Shown piece after piece: positions 33,159 through 41,695 of a DNA stretch of 59,337 bases. The first letter of the stretch is position 1, and each line of letters opens with the position of its first letter. The DNA lies in NCBI GenBank assembly GCA_021791145.1, contig JAJYXE010000032.1, positions 1 to 59,337 of the forward strand. The letters are read 5' to 3'. This DNA comes from Actinomycetes bacterium (GTDB lineage Bacteria > Actinomycetota > Acidimicrobiia > Acidimicrobiales > RAAP-2). The notes under the pieces are model-generated. The model did not search any database and was not told where the DNA came from. It saw only the letters and a program-made list of their open reading frames with translations. The position numbers and the translations under genes were made by a program.

Positions 33159-34919
33159 TCAGCGCACCGACGCATCCAAGACGATCCCCCGCCCGTGGCA
33201 CACCTCGCACTCGGTGGAGAGCGACTCGATCAGCCCCTCGGAGATGCGCTTTCGGGTCATCTCGACGAGGCCCAGCTCTGAGATGTCGAACACCTGGGTC
33301 CTCGTCTTGTCCCGGGCTAGGGCCGCCCGGAGCGCCGCCGCGACCTTGTCCCGGTTCTCCTTCAGCTCCATGTCGATGAAGTCGATGACGATGATCCCGC
33401 CGATGTCCCGGAGCCGGAGCTGGCGCGCGACTTCCTCGGCAGCTTCGAGGTTGTTGCGGAAGACCGTTTCTTCGAGGTTGCTCTTCCCGACGTTCTTGCC
33501 GGTGTTGACGTCGATGACCGTGAGCGCCTCGGTGCGCTCGATGATGAGCGACCCTCCCGAGGGCAGCCACACCTTGCGGTCGAGCGCCTTGTGCAGCTGC
33601 TCATGGACGTGGTAGCGGTCGAAGAGCGGCTGGCCCTCCGCTGCAGGATCGTAGAGCTCGACCCGGTCCGCGAGGTCGGGGCTCATCTGCTCGACGTAGC
33701 TGCGTACCTCGTCGAAGAGGTCGGGATCGTCGATGATCACCCCGCGGTACTCGCTGTTCAGCTCCTCGCGCAGGATCCGGACCGCCAATTCGGGCTCCCG
33801 GTAGAGGAGGCCGGGACCGGTCATCCGTTGGGCCGTCCGCTCGATGCTCTCCCACTGCTGGAGCAGCCCCTGCACGTCCCTGCGCAGCTCGTCCTGTGTG
33901 GCCCCCTCGGCCGCAGTGCGCACGATCAGGCCGTGACCCTGCGGGCGCAAGGCGTCCACGATCCTGCGCAGACGCCGCCGCTCGTTGTCGCCGAGCCGCT
34001 TGGAGATCCCCACCGCCTCGCTGTTGGGGACGAACACTGCGAAGCGACCCGGGATGGACACCTCCTGGGTCAGCCTGGCGCCCTTGGCGCCGATCGGGTT
34101 CTTCGTCACCTGGCACAGGATCAGCTGGCCAGGCCGAAGCACGTCCTCGATGCGCGGCTCGGGACCGCGTGCGCCGGCGTCGACGTCGTCGGTGTCGTAG
34201 CGGACGTCGCCCCGGTACAAGACGGCGTTCTTCGGGATGCCGATGTCGACGAAGGCGGCCTCCATGCCGGGGAGGACGTTCTGCACCCTCCCCACGTAGA
34301 TGTTCCCGTCGATCTGGGTGGTCTCGTCCTGGGCGCGCGACACGAAGTGCTGGACGAGGGACCGTCCCTCGAGGACCGCGATCTGGGAGAGGCCGGGCTG
34401 GAAATGGACGCAGATCAGGTACCGCCCGGTCGAGCGTGCCTTGCGGTCACGACCGGCACGCCGCCTGCGGCGGCGCGAGGGCTCGGCCCCGGCTCCAGCA
34501 CTCCCGGCTTCGGCACTCCCGGCTTCGGCTGCGGCGGCTCCGGCGCTCCCGGCTCCGGCTGCGGCTCCAACTCCGGCACCGGCACCGGCTCCGGCTCCGG
34601 CACCGGCTCCGGCGACGCCTACGCGAGCAAGCCCGTTGCCGCCGGGCCTGGCCACGAGGTCCGGGGGCAACGGCGGCGAGGGACGGCGCGAGCCTGCCGT
34701 CGGGGATGCGACGAGCGGGCGCGTGGGAGGGGCCGGCCTCGTGTCCCCGATCCGCGGCCTGGTCCCAAGGGTCCCTGCGTCCGGGCGCGTCCTCTCGTCG
34801 GCGTGGTCGGACCCGTCACCCTTCCCGCGCGTCGTCTCCCGCCGCGAGGCATCCGCCGCCGGCGTCGCCTCCTCCGGCGGAGGGCCGGTGGCGGCCCGTC
34901 CGTTCTCCAGCTCTTCCAT
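33159..34919 (-). CDS. rng: Ribonuclease E/G
   Basis: An endoribonuclease for mRNA decay and rRNA processing. After about 165 low-complexity residues (Ala/Gly repeats and an Arg-rich stretch SRRRRRRAGRDRK), the catalytic region starts with an S1 domain (NIYVGRVQNVLPGMEAAFVDIG) and the 5' sensor/RNase H-like parts, then the two metal-binding aspartates in VIDVNTGKN and VIDFIDM and the zinc-link CxxC (ECEVCHGRG). It ends shortly after, so the C-terminal scaffold of E. coli RNase E is missing; N-terminal tails like this occur in actinobacteria. The ATG at 34919 has GGAGG eight bases upstream within a small hairpin. A long Ala-Gly repeat (near 34495-34620) is DNA-repetitive. Confidence 0.93.
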   Translation of the reverse strand: MEELENGRAATGPPPEEATPAADASRRETTRGKGDGSDHADERTRPDAGTLGTRPRIGDTRPAPPTRPLVASPTAGSRRPSPPLPPDLVARPGGNGLARVGVAGAGAGAGAGAGAGVGAAAGAGSAGAAAAEAGSAEAGSAGAGAEPSRRRRRRAGRDRKARSTGRYLICVHFQPGLSQIAVLEGRSLVQHFVSRAQDETTQIDGNIYVGRVQNVLPGMEAAFVDIGIPKNAVLYRGDVRYDTDDVDAGARGPEPRIEDVLRPGQLILCQVTKNPIGAKGARLTQEVSIPGRFAVFVPNSEAVGISKRLGDNERRRLRRIVDALRPQGHGLIVRTAAEGATQDELRRDVQGLLQQWESIERTAQRMTGPGLLYREPELAVRILREELNSEYRGVIIDDPDLFDEVRSYVEQMSPDLADRVELYDPAAEGQPLFDRYHVHEQLHKALDRKVWLPSGGSLIIERTEALTVIDVNTGKNVGKSNLEETVFRNNLEAAEEVARQLRLRDIGGIIVIDFIDMELKENRDKVAAALRAALARDKTRTQVFDISELGLVEMTRKRISEGLIESLSTECEVCHGRGIVLDASVR

Positions 34920-34933
34920 GAGGGAGATCCCTC
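34920..34933 (-). promoter_or_regulatory. Hairpin covering the RNase E/G ribosome binding site
   Basis: Directly before the start codon the mRNA reads GAGGGATCTCCCTC, a five-base stem with a four-base loop that overlaps the ribosome binding site GGAGGG. It could reduce translation. RNase E is autoregulated through its 5' leader in E. coli; the parallel here is inference. Confidence 0.3.
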
Positions 34934-34943
34934 CTTCGACAAG

Positions 34944-35771
34944 TCATGACGCCCGCCCTCGGGCGTGCGCGGCGACGGCACCGGCCTCGCGGCCCCCAAC
35001 GGCCAGCGGTTCCATCCGAATCCCGTCGCGCTCGATCCATTGATGCGTCCGGCGAGCCCGTGAGAGCGCCACGCCGGGTCCGAGTACTTCCAACAGCTCG
35101 CTCGGCCGGACGCCACGCGGGCTGGTGGCGAGCTCGGCGTCGAGCCACTGACCCCCCGGATGCGTCGGCTCATGACGGCCGTCACCGGCACGGGGCTCGA
35201 CGCTCAGGGCCAGTACTGCGGGGCGCAGGTCGTCGAGGGCGGAACGTCCCTTGCGCTCCCGTTCGATGAGGGCAGTCGGCGCAGCGAGCAGCCGCTCGAC
35301 ACGCGACACCAGCTCCTCTGCTGCCAAACCGAGCACCTCCAGCTTCCAGCTGCACGATGATACCTCCTGCTGGAGCGACCCCCGCCCCGATCGGAGCGCC
35401 GCGACCACCTGGACGTCGACGCCCTCGGGGAGGAGCCGTGAGAGATGCGCGGAGAGGGCGTCGGACGACCGAGCGACGACAGAGGGTTCTCCCAGGTCGC
35501 CGGCACTCCAGCCGAACTGGTCACCGGCGCCCGGGAGGAGCGAGACGTCGAGGTACTCGGCGAGGGACTCCGCCCCGGTCGCCAGGGCGTGGCCGAAGCT
35601 GAGGAGGGGCCTCGGCGAGAACCCTCCTGACCACGCGACCGGCAACCCGCTGCGGCGAAGGGCTCGCTCCCACATTCGCACGACGTCGCGATGGCTCGTG
35701 AAGCGGACCTTGCCGATCTTTGAGTAGCGGACCCGCAGGCGCTGCGCGGGGACCGACGCAGGGTCGTTCAC
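34944..35771 (-). CDS. DUF2344 protein (TIGR03936 family, radical-SAM-linked)
   Basis: A 275-residue protein with the family signature LRVRYSKIGKVRFTSHRDVVRMWERALRRSGLPV region, then GGFSPRPLLSFGHALATGAES and WIERDG near the C terminus. The biochemical role is unknown. In many bacteria it is fused to, or lies just after, the TIGR03960 radical SAM protein, as here (four bases downstream). It starts with GTG at 35771 and lies directly upstream of the RNase E/G gene, a conserved association. Confidence 0.88.
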   Translation of the reverse strand: MNDPASVPAQRLRVRYSKIGKVRFTSHRDVVRMWERALRRSGLPVAWSGGFSPRPLLSFGHALATGAESLAEYLDVSLLPGAGDQFGWSAGDLGEPSVVARSSDALSAHLSRLLPEGVDVQVVAALRSGRGSLQQEVSSCSWKLEVLGLAAEELVSRVERLLAAPTALIERERKGRSALDDLRPAVLALSVEPRAGDGRHEPTHPGGQWLDAELATSPRGVRPSELLEVLGPGVALSRARRTHQWIERDGIRMEPLAVGGREAGAVAAHARGRAS

Positions 35772-35775
35772 GGTG

Positions 35776-37761
35776 TCAGCGCCGGACGCCGCCCAGGTGG
35801 ACCGGAATGCGCCCGCCCTGGTCGAGATCCTGGCAAGTTCCCTGGCTCCCTCCCGCAGGAGGACGCGGCGACGCGACGACGTGCTCCAGCCCGAAGCCGG
35901 TGCAGGCGCCGCAGTCGTAGCACGGCGTCCAGCGGCAGTCCTCCAACGTCCCGCCCGACAGCGCCTCCTGCCAGTCGTCCCACAGGAAGTCCGGATGCAG
36001 CCCGGCAGACACGTGCGCCCACGGCAGGCACTCGTCTCGCTCGCGGGGGCGGTGGACGATCTCGTCGAGGGACAGCCCCTCCGCCGCGAGCGCCTCTTCC
36101 CACTTCGCGAGCTCGAAACGTTCCGACCATTCCTGGAACGTGCCGCCGTCTCGCCACACGCGTTCGATGACCGCCCCCACGCGTCGGTCGCCTCGGCTCG
36201 CGATGCCCTCCGCCACCGAAGCCTCCGGGTCGTGCCAGCGGATCGTGAGCCCGCGCACTCCGCGCGCGGCGCCTCGCAGGAGCGCGATCTTGCGATGGAG
36301 CTCGGCAGCCGTGTCCTGGGGTGCCCACTGGAACGGCGTCTGGGGCTTGGGGACGAAGCCGCCGACCGATGCCACGACCGTCACCGACCGGTGGTAGCGG
36401 TGCCCGATCTCCGCGCACCGACGGCCGAGATCCGCGATCGCCGTCACGTCCTCGTCCCGCTCGGTCGGCAGTCCGATCAGGAAGTAGAGCTTCACCCTTC
36501 TCCAGCCCTGGGCGAAGGCCGCGTCCACGGCGCTGTAGAGGTCCTCCTCCGAGATCAGCTTGTTGATCACCTTGCGCATGCGCCAGGTGCCGCCCTCGGG
36601 TGCGAACGTGAGCCCGGTGCGCCGGACCCGCTGGATCTCGGCCGCGGTCCCGACCGTGAAGGCGTCGACGCGCAAGCTCGGCAGGCTCACTGAGACCCGC
36701 CCCTCGTAGCGGGGGTCGCCGATCACCTCGCCGACGAGCGTCTCGACCCCCGAGAAGTCGGCGGTCGACAGAGACGTCAGCGCCACCTCTTCGTAACCGG
36801 TGCGCGCCAGGCCCTCGTCGATCATCTCGCGGATCTGGGACCTGGTTCGTTCCCTGACTGGGCGGGTGACCATCCCCGCCTGGCAGAAGCGGCACCCACG
36901 CGTGCAGCCACGGAAGACCTCCACGTTGAGCCGGTCGTGGACGACCTCGGTGACCGGCACGAGCTGCCGGCGCGGGTAGCGCCACTGCGCGAGGTCAGCG
37001 ACGGTCCGCTTCTCCACCTTTGCGGGCGCGCCCGGCTGCCGCTCGAGCGCGGCCAACCGGCCCTCTTCGTAACGCGGGCGGTAGAGCGACGGCACGTAGA
37101 CGCCGGGGATCATCGCGAGCTCCTGCAGGACCTCCTCGCGTGATCCTCCGGACGTGGCGGGGAGGAGCCGCACGAGCAACTCGCTCAGCTCTCCGATCAC
37201 TTCTTCGCCATCGCCGACGACGAACGCATCCACGAAGTCCGCGAGCGGCTCCGGATTGAACGTGCAATGGCCGCCCGCAACGACGAGAGGGTCGCACGAC
37301 GCACGCTGTGACGAGCGGATCGGCACCCCGGCGAGGTCGATCATGTTGAGGACGTTGGTGTAGACGAGCTCTGCGGAAAGGTTGAAGGCGAGCACGTCGA
37401 ACGCCCGTGCGGGGAGATGGTTCTCCAACGAGAAGAGCGGCACGCCCGTCGCACGCATCGCTTGCTCCATGTCGACCCACGGGGCGTACGCGCGCTCGGC
37501 GAGCGCGTCGGCGCGGTCATTGAGCAGCTCGTAGAGGATCTGGAGCCCTTGGTTGGGCAGCCCGATCTCATAGACGTCGGGATAGCAGAGCAGCCACGCC
37601 ACCTTCCCGCCGCCGTGCACGGGAGACGACGCACCCTGCTCGCCGCCGATGTACCTCGCGGGCTTCTGTACACCGAGGAGGAGCGGCTCGATCCTCGGCC
37701 ACAACGACCGCACCATTGGCAGCTCTGACGGCCCCGACGTCGACGTCTGCGGCGTCCCCAT
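35776..37761 (-). CDS. B12-binding-type radical SAM protein (TIGR03960 family)
   Basis: A 661-residue protein with an N-terminal cobalamin-binding-like region (VAWLLCYPDVYEIGLPNQGL, VVAGGHCTFNPEPLADFVDA) and a radical SAM core with the three cluster cysteines in FRGCTRGCRFCQAGM. The C-terminal part carries CRWTPCYDCGACTGFG, a cysteine-rich motif that could hold a second cluster. The reaction is unknown. It works presumably with the DUF2344 protein just downstream. It starts 12 bases after mrdA and is part of the mreB-to-rng block. Confidence 0.9.
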   Translation of the reverse strand: MGTPQTSTSGPSELPMVRSLWPRIEPLLLGVQKPARYIGGEQGASSPVHGGGKVAWLLCYPDVYEIGLPNQGLQILYELLNDRADALAERAYAPWVDMEQAMRATGVPLFSLENHLPARAFDVLAFNLSAELVYTNVLNMIDLAGVPIRSSQRASCDPLVVAGGHCTFNPEPLADFVDAFVVGDGEEVIGELSELLVRLLPATSGGSREEVLQELAMIPGVYVPSLYRPRYEEGRLAALERQPGAPAKVEKRTVADLAQWRYPRRQLVPVTEVVHDRLNVEVFRGCTRGCRFCQAGMVTRPVRERTRSQIREMIDEGLARTGYEEVALTSLSTADFSGVETLVGEVIGDPRYEGRVSVSLPSLRVDAFTVGTAAEIQRVRRTGLTFAPEGGTWRMRKVINKLISEEDLYSAVDAAFAQGWRRVKLYFLIGLPTERDEDVTAIADLGRRCAEIGHRYHRSVTVVASVGGFVPKPQTPFQWAPQDTAAELHRKIALLRGAARGVRGLTIRWHDPEASVAEGIASRGDRRVGAVIERVWRDGGTFQEWSERFELAKWEEALAAEGLSLDEIVHRPRERDECLPWAHVSAGLHPDFLWDDWQEALSGGTLEDCRWTPCYDCGACTGFGLEHVVASPRPPAGGSQGTCQDLDQGGRIPVHLGGVRR

Positions 37762-37773
37762 GAACCAGCAAGT

Positions 37774-40290
37774 CTACGGGGGCCCGCGAACGCTCCCTCC
37801 AGGTCGCCTGCTCGCTCCTCGGCTCCGTCGGAGGGTTACCAGTGCACCGCCACCTGCGGTTGGAGTGCCCGACGCTGTCGTGGTCGTGGTGGTCGTCGTG
37901 GGCGGCGTGGTCGTGGTGGTCGTCGTGGGCGGCGTGGTCGTGGTGGTCGTCGTGGGCGGCGTGGTCGTGGTGGTCGTCGTGGGCCGCGTGGTCGTGGGCG
38001 TCGGTGTGGTGGGCGGCGTGGTCGTGGGCGTGGGTGTGGTCGTGATGGGCGGCGCAGTTGTCACCGGCGAGGTGGGAATGGAGGCCGGCGGGACGGTCGT
38101 GGTGGTCGTCGGCACGGGGGTCCCGGCCGCCGGGTTGGACTTCGCGGCTGTGAGCGACGGCTGATGCGCCGCCGTCGGGAGGATGAGTGTGTGGTTGGGG
38201 GGGTTGGTGTACAGGTAGTTGAAGATGCTCGCAACGGCTGGCGCGGCCGCGAGGTCGCCGTAGCCGCCCTGTGCCACAGCGACCGCGACCACGTACTGGG
38301 TGGGGGCGCCGACGGGCCCGAACCCTACGAACCACGCGTTGGGCGAGCGCACTGTGGTCGATGTCGCGGTTGTCGCGGTGCCGGTCTTGCCCGCGATGAC
38401 GTAATTGCTCGGAACGTGGGAGTCCTGCTGGAAGATTCCGTAGGCCGTGCCCTTGGGTGTGTGCGTCACGCCGACGAACCCCTGGAGCATCGCCTGGTAG
38501 TTGGCTGTCGAGATCGTCACGTGACCGGTCACCTTCGGAGCGACACGCTGGACGACCTTGCCCTCAGGGGACACGATCGCGCCGACCACCTCGGGCCGGT
38601 GCCGTACGCCGTGATCGGCGAACGTGGCGTACGCGTCCGCCTGCTCGATCGGGGTGAGCACGGTCTCGCCCTGCCCGAACGCCATCTCGATGTTTGTCCC
38701 CGGGTACCACGACGTGTTGGGGTATCCCTTGGGTGTCAGCCGATGGAGCTCCTCGCGCATCCGCTGGCTGTCGACTCGTCCCTTGACCTCGCCGGGCAGG
38801 TCGATGCCGGTCAGGTCCCCGTACCCGTACTCGTGGGCGACCTTCTGGATCGCTGTGTTGCCGTAGCGATGACGGTCGATCCAGAACTGCAGGCCCAGTG
38901 TGTAGAAGAAGAAGTCGTCCGACTCAGTGAGCGCCAGCCGGACTGTGATGACGCCGGCGTCGAATGCTGTCGCGTCGTGGAAGGAGCACTTGCCGACGCA
39001 TGTCGGGTACCCGTGAGCCCGGACTGTGAAGATGCCGGTGTCGTCCTTGGTCGATGTGGGCGTGATCAGGCCGTCTTGCAGCGCAGCGGTCGCGGTGGCG
39101 AGCTTGAAGGTCGATCCGGGGGTGTAGAGCCCCTGGATGGCATAGTCGTTGAGCGGGCATCCGCCTGTCGCCACGGTGCAGCCCGCTCGCAGCGCGTCGT
39201 AGTTGGCGGTCGAGATGCCGCCGACCCACTCTGTGAGGCTGTACGTCGGGTTGGAGGCCATGGCCAACACCGCCCCCGTCTCGGCGTTCATCACGACGAC
39301 CGCGCCGTTGGGCGCCGCGGGGAAGTGCCCGAATGTGAGGTGCGACCGGTCCGCCGCCATGTCCTGGGCAAGTGCCTGCTGGGCGTACTTCTGCAACGCT
39401 GCTGTGAGATTGAGGACGACCGTGTCCCCCTGTACCGACGGGCGCTTGCGCACCACTCCTACCTCTGTGCCCGTAGGGGTCACCTCCAGGGTCTCACGCC
39501 CGGGCTTCCCCCGCAGATACTTCTCCTCCTCTGCCTCCACCCCCGTCTTGCCGATCTGCGAGGTCTGCGTGTAACCCTGGTTGGCGTACTTCTTGAGCGC
39601 TGTCGCTGTGATGGGGCCTGCATAGCCGAGCACGTGCGTTGCGGTCGTCCCGCCTTGGGGATAGTCGCGCACGGTCACCTGGACGACTGTCACCCCAGGG
39701 AACTGCGACTGGTGCGCGCCGAGGTACTGGACCACCGAGGGCGGCGCGTCCTGGAGGACGGGCACCGGCTCGTACGGGCTGTACTGCAGATCTGTCAAGG
39801 CGGAGCGAACCGCCTCGGGAGTGATCCCGCACAGCGCTGCGACCTTCCCGACTATGGCAGGGTTCGACGTTGCTTCGGCACGTGACAGCACGACCTCGTT
39901 CTCCACCTTGTTCCCTGCGAGCACCACGTCGCGGCGGTCCACGATCAGCCCGCGGGGGGCGGGGACTGTCACGGTGCGCAACGCGTTCTGGTTCACCGCC
40001 GACACGTATTGGTGACGGTTGATCACCTGGAGGTCCCAGAGGCGCAGTGCCATCACCCCGAAGAGCACGAGGACGATGGCCCCGGCGACGCGCATGCGGA
40101 CCCGGGGGCGGGACGGCACCTCCTCGGGCGAGGCGACGAACGCCGCGACGTTGAGGCTCCGGCGGGGGCGCATCCGCAACCGCCCGGCATGGGACCTGCC
40201 GCGACCGCCGGACCTGTGCTTGCGACCGAGGGCTCGCGGGAACAGGCGGCGGCGCCTGTGCAGCGGATGACGCAGCGAGCGCCGGCTCAC
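37774..40290 (-). CDS. mrdA: Penicillin-binding protein 2 with Thr/Pro repeat tail
   Basis: The transpeptidase of the elongation machinery. A basic cytoplasmic leader of about 65 residues, one membrane helix (AGAIVLVLFGVMALRLW), the dimerisation domain (APRGLIVDRRDVVLAGN) and the transpeptidase domain follow. The active-site motifs are SxxK in PGSTFKLATA, SxD in ESDDFFFYTLG and KTG in IAGKTGTAT. The last 130 residues are almost only Thr and Pro, including four 9-residue PPTTTTTTT units (27-base DNA repeat) before a short Arg/Gly end. This outer, cell-wall-facing tail is not part of the family. The GTG at 40290 overlaps the mreD stop as GTGA. The rodA gene that usually follows is absent here. 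Confidence 0.93.
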   Translation of the reverse strand: MSRRSLRHPLHRRRRLFPRALGRKHRSGGRGRSHAGRLRMRPRRSLNVAAFVASPEEVPSRPRVRMRVAGAIVLVLFGVMALRLWDLQVINRHQYVSAVNQNALRTVTVPAPRGLIVDRRDVVLAGNKVENEVVLSRAEATSNPAIVGKVAALCGITPEAVRSALTDLQYSPYEPVPVLQDAPPSVVQYLGAHQSQFPGVTVVQVTVRDYPQGGTTATHVLGYAGPITATALKKYANQGYTQTSQIGKTGVEAEEEKYLRGKPGRETLEVTPTGTEVGVVRKRPSVQGDTVVLNLTAALQKYAQQALAQDMAADRSHLTFGHFPAAPNGAVVVMNAETGAVLAMASNPTYSLTEWVGGISTANYDALRAGCTVATGGCPLNDYAIQGLYTPGSTFKLATATAALQDGLITPTSTKDDTGIFTVRAHGYPTCVGKCSFHDATAFDAGVITVRLALTESDDFFFYTLGLQFWIDRHRYGNTAIQKVAHEYGYGDLTGIDLPGEVKGRVDSQRMREELHRLTPKGYPNTSWYPGTNIEMAFGQGETVLTPIEQADAYATFADHGVRHRPEVVGAIVSPEGKVVQRVAPKVTGHVTISTANYQAMLQGFVGVTHTPKGTAYGIFQQDSHVPSNYVIAGKTGTATTATSTTVRSPNAWFVGFGPVGAPTQYVVAVAVAQGGYGDLAAAPAVASIFNYLYTNPPNHTLILPTAAHQPSLTAAKSNPAAGTPVPTTTTTVPPASIPTSPVTTAPPITTTPTPTTTPPTTPTPTTTRPTTTTTTTPPTTTTTTTPPTTTTTTTPPTTTTTTTTASGTPTAGGGALVTLRRSRGASRRPGGSVRGPP
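37880..37987. repeat. 27-base tandem repeat in mrdA
   Basis: Four copies with a 27-base period occupy 37880-37987 (GGGCGGC recurs at 37900, 37927, 37954; GGGCCGC at 37981). They encode PPTTTTTTT units in the PBP2 tail; degenerate copies continue to about 38050. Confidence 0.92.
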
Positions 40291-40805
40291 GGACGACCCC
40301 TCGCCGGAGACCGCTCGGCAGGCGCTGCCAAGGCCCAGCGCATGATCCGCACTGCGGGACCCGCGAGCACCGCGTTCGTGACGGAGATCACCGCGACGAC
40401 GACGCCGAGATCGACATGGAGGAACTGGGACTCGCCCAAGACAGCGCCGAGCACCGCGTACAGCATGACCGCCACCGCGCTGGCGCTGAGCGCGACCAGC
40501 GTGGGCAGCCCGCGCACCTCGCGCACGACGCCTCCCGAGACGGCTCCCACCCCGAAGCCGACCAGCGTGCCGACGAGTGCACTGATGCCGAGCGGGGTCG
40601 CCGTGAGGAGGTCTGCCGCCAGTCCTGCGACGAACCCGACCGCGGCACCCTCGACGGGCCCTGCCGCGATCCCGGCGGCAATCGGCAGGAGGAACATGAT
40701 CTCAGGCGACGCGCCGTCGACCCGGACGTCGAGGATCACCGTCACCTGGACCAGGAGCGTCAACGCGACGATGGCCAGCGTGCGCAGGACCATCCGACCG
40801 CTCAT
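40287..40805 (-). CDS. mreD: Rod shape-determining protein MreD
   Basis: A 172-residue, strongly hydrophobic protein with about five membrane helices (LAIVALTLLVQVTVILDV, IMFLLPIAAGIAAGPVEGAA, LVALSASAVAVMLYAVLGAVL). It is identified mainly by hydrophobic profile, size and position between mreC and mrdA. It belongs to the Rod (elongasome) complex that links MreB to peptidoglycan synthesis. The stop overlaps mrdA as GTGA; it starts 16 bases after mreC. Confidence 0.88.
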   Translation of the reverse strand: MSGRMVLRTLAIVALTLLVQVTVILDVRVDGASPEIMFLLPIAAGIAAGPVEGAAVGFVAGLAADLLTATPLGISALVGTLVGFGVGAVSGGVVREVRGLPTLVALSASAVAVMLYAVLGAVLGESQFLHVDLGVVVAVISVTNAVLAGPAVRIMRWALAAPAERSPARGRP

Positions 40806-40821
40806 CGGCTCATTCCGCCTC

Positions 40822-41673
40822 TCATGAGGAACCGGTCCACTGGAGGACCTCTACGTAGCTCAGCCCCGAGAGGTCTGCAAGAGGCCGCGCGGTGACCTGC
40901 TTGTCGGCCGCCCCGACGATGCTGCGGACCGACGTCACCCTGGCGACCGGTATCCCGGGCGGAAGCCCCCCGCCCTGGAGCCCGCTCGTCACGATCAGCT
41001 CCCCCCGCAAGACCCGCGCTGTGGAGGGCACGTACTGGATCTGGAGCGGTCGGTTGGCTCCTTCGCCATCGAGGGTGGCCTCCTGCTGGCGGCCGAACGA
41101 GACTCCGATCTTGGACTTCCCGTCCGTGAGCAGCCTGACCGTCGCGTTGGAGTGCGTGGCTGTGACGACCTCACCGACGAGCCCGCCCGGTCCGACCACC
41201 GGGTCGCCGATCGCGACCCCCTGATCGCGGCCCTTGTCGATCGAGATGCTCGCCATGAAGTCCGACACGTTCTGCGCTGTGACCTCCGCGGGGATGGCGG
41301 GGATCGAGGCGACCGAAGGGAGCTTGTCGATCGCCAGCAGCCGCTGGAGCTGCCGGTACTGGCGGCTGGCAGAGGCGTCGGCCGCACGAGAGTGCTCCAG
41401 CGCGACGATCTGGTTCTGAAGCTTCTGGTTCTCCTGCTGCAGCGAGCCGTAGTTCACCGCTCCGGCGAAGAAGCGTCCGACGGGATCGAGCACCGAGTTC
41501 ACCCCCGTGCGCAGCGGCGAGTAGATGTCGCTCGCGAGCGACTTCATGCCCGAGGTGAGGAAGCTGGCGCGGCCGGTCTCGTCCAGGGTGATGATCGTGA
41601 CCGAGAGAAGGACGAGCACGAGCAGCGTCGTGAGCGTCCGACGCGAGCGCCTCGCCCGTGCCGCCCTCGCCAC
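40822..41673 (-). CDS. mreC: Rod shape-determining protein MreC
   Basis: A 283-residue bitopic membrane protein: basic N terminus, one helix (TLTTLLVLVLLSVTIITL), a coiled-coil stretch (NYGSLQQENQKLQNQIVALE) and two beta domains (SISIDKGRDQGVAIGDPVVG, GLVGEVVTATHSNATVRLLTD, RGELIVTSGLQGGGLPPGIPV). These are typical MreC. Starts with GTG at 41673, 22 bases after mreB. Confidence 0.95.
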   Translation of the reverse strand: MARAARARRSRRTLTTLLVLVLLSVTIITLDETGRASFLTSGMKSLASDIYSPLRTGVNSVLDPVGRFFAGAVNYGSLQQENQKLQNQIVALEHSRAADASASRQYRQLQRLLAIDKLPSVASIPAIPAEVTAQNVSDFMASISIDKGRDQGVAIGDPVVGPGGLVGEVVTATHSNATVRLLTDGKSKIGVSFGRQQEATLDGEGANRPLQIQYVPSTARVLRGELIVTSGLQGGGLPPGIPVARVTSVRSIVGAADKQVTARPLADLSGLSYVEVLQWTGSS

Positions 41674-41695
41674 GTCGACTTCGAATCCGCGTGGG

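Noticed and set aside
38164..39885. Plus-strand open frame opposite mrdA
   Set aside because: Antisense to the PBP2 transpeptidase domain with its catalytic motifs; no domain in the antisense product.
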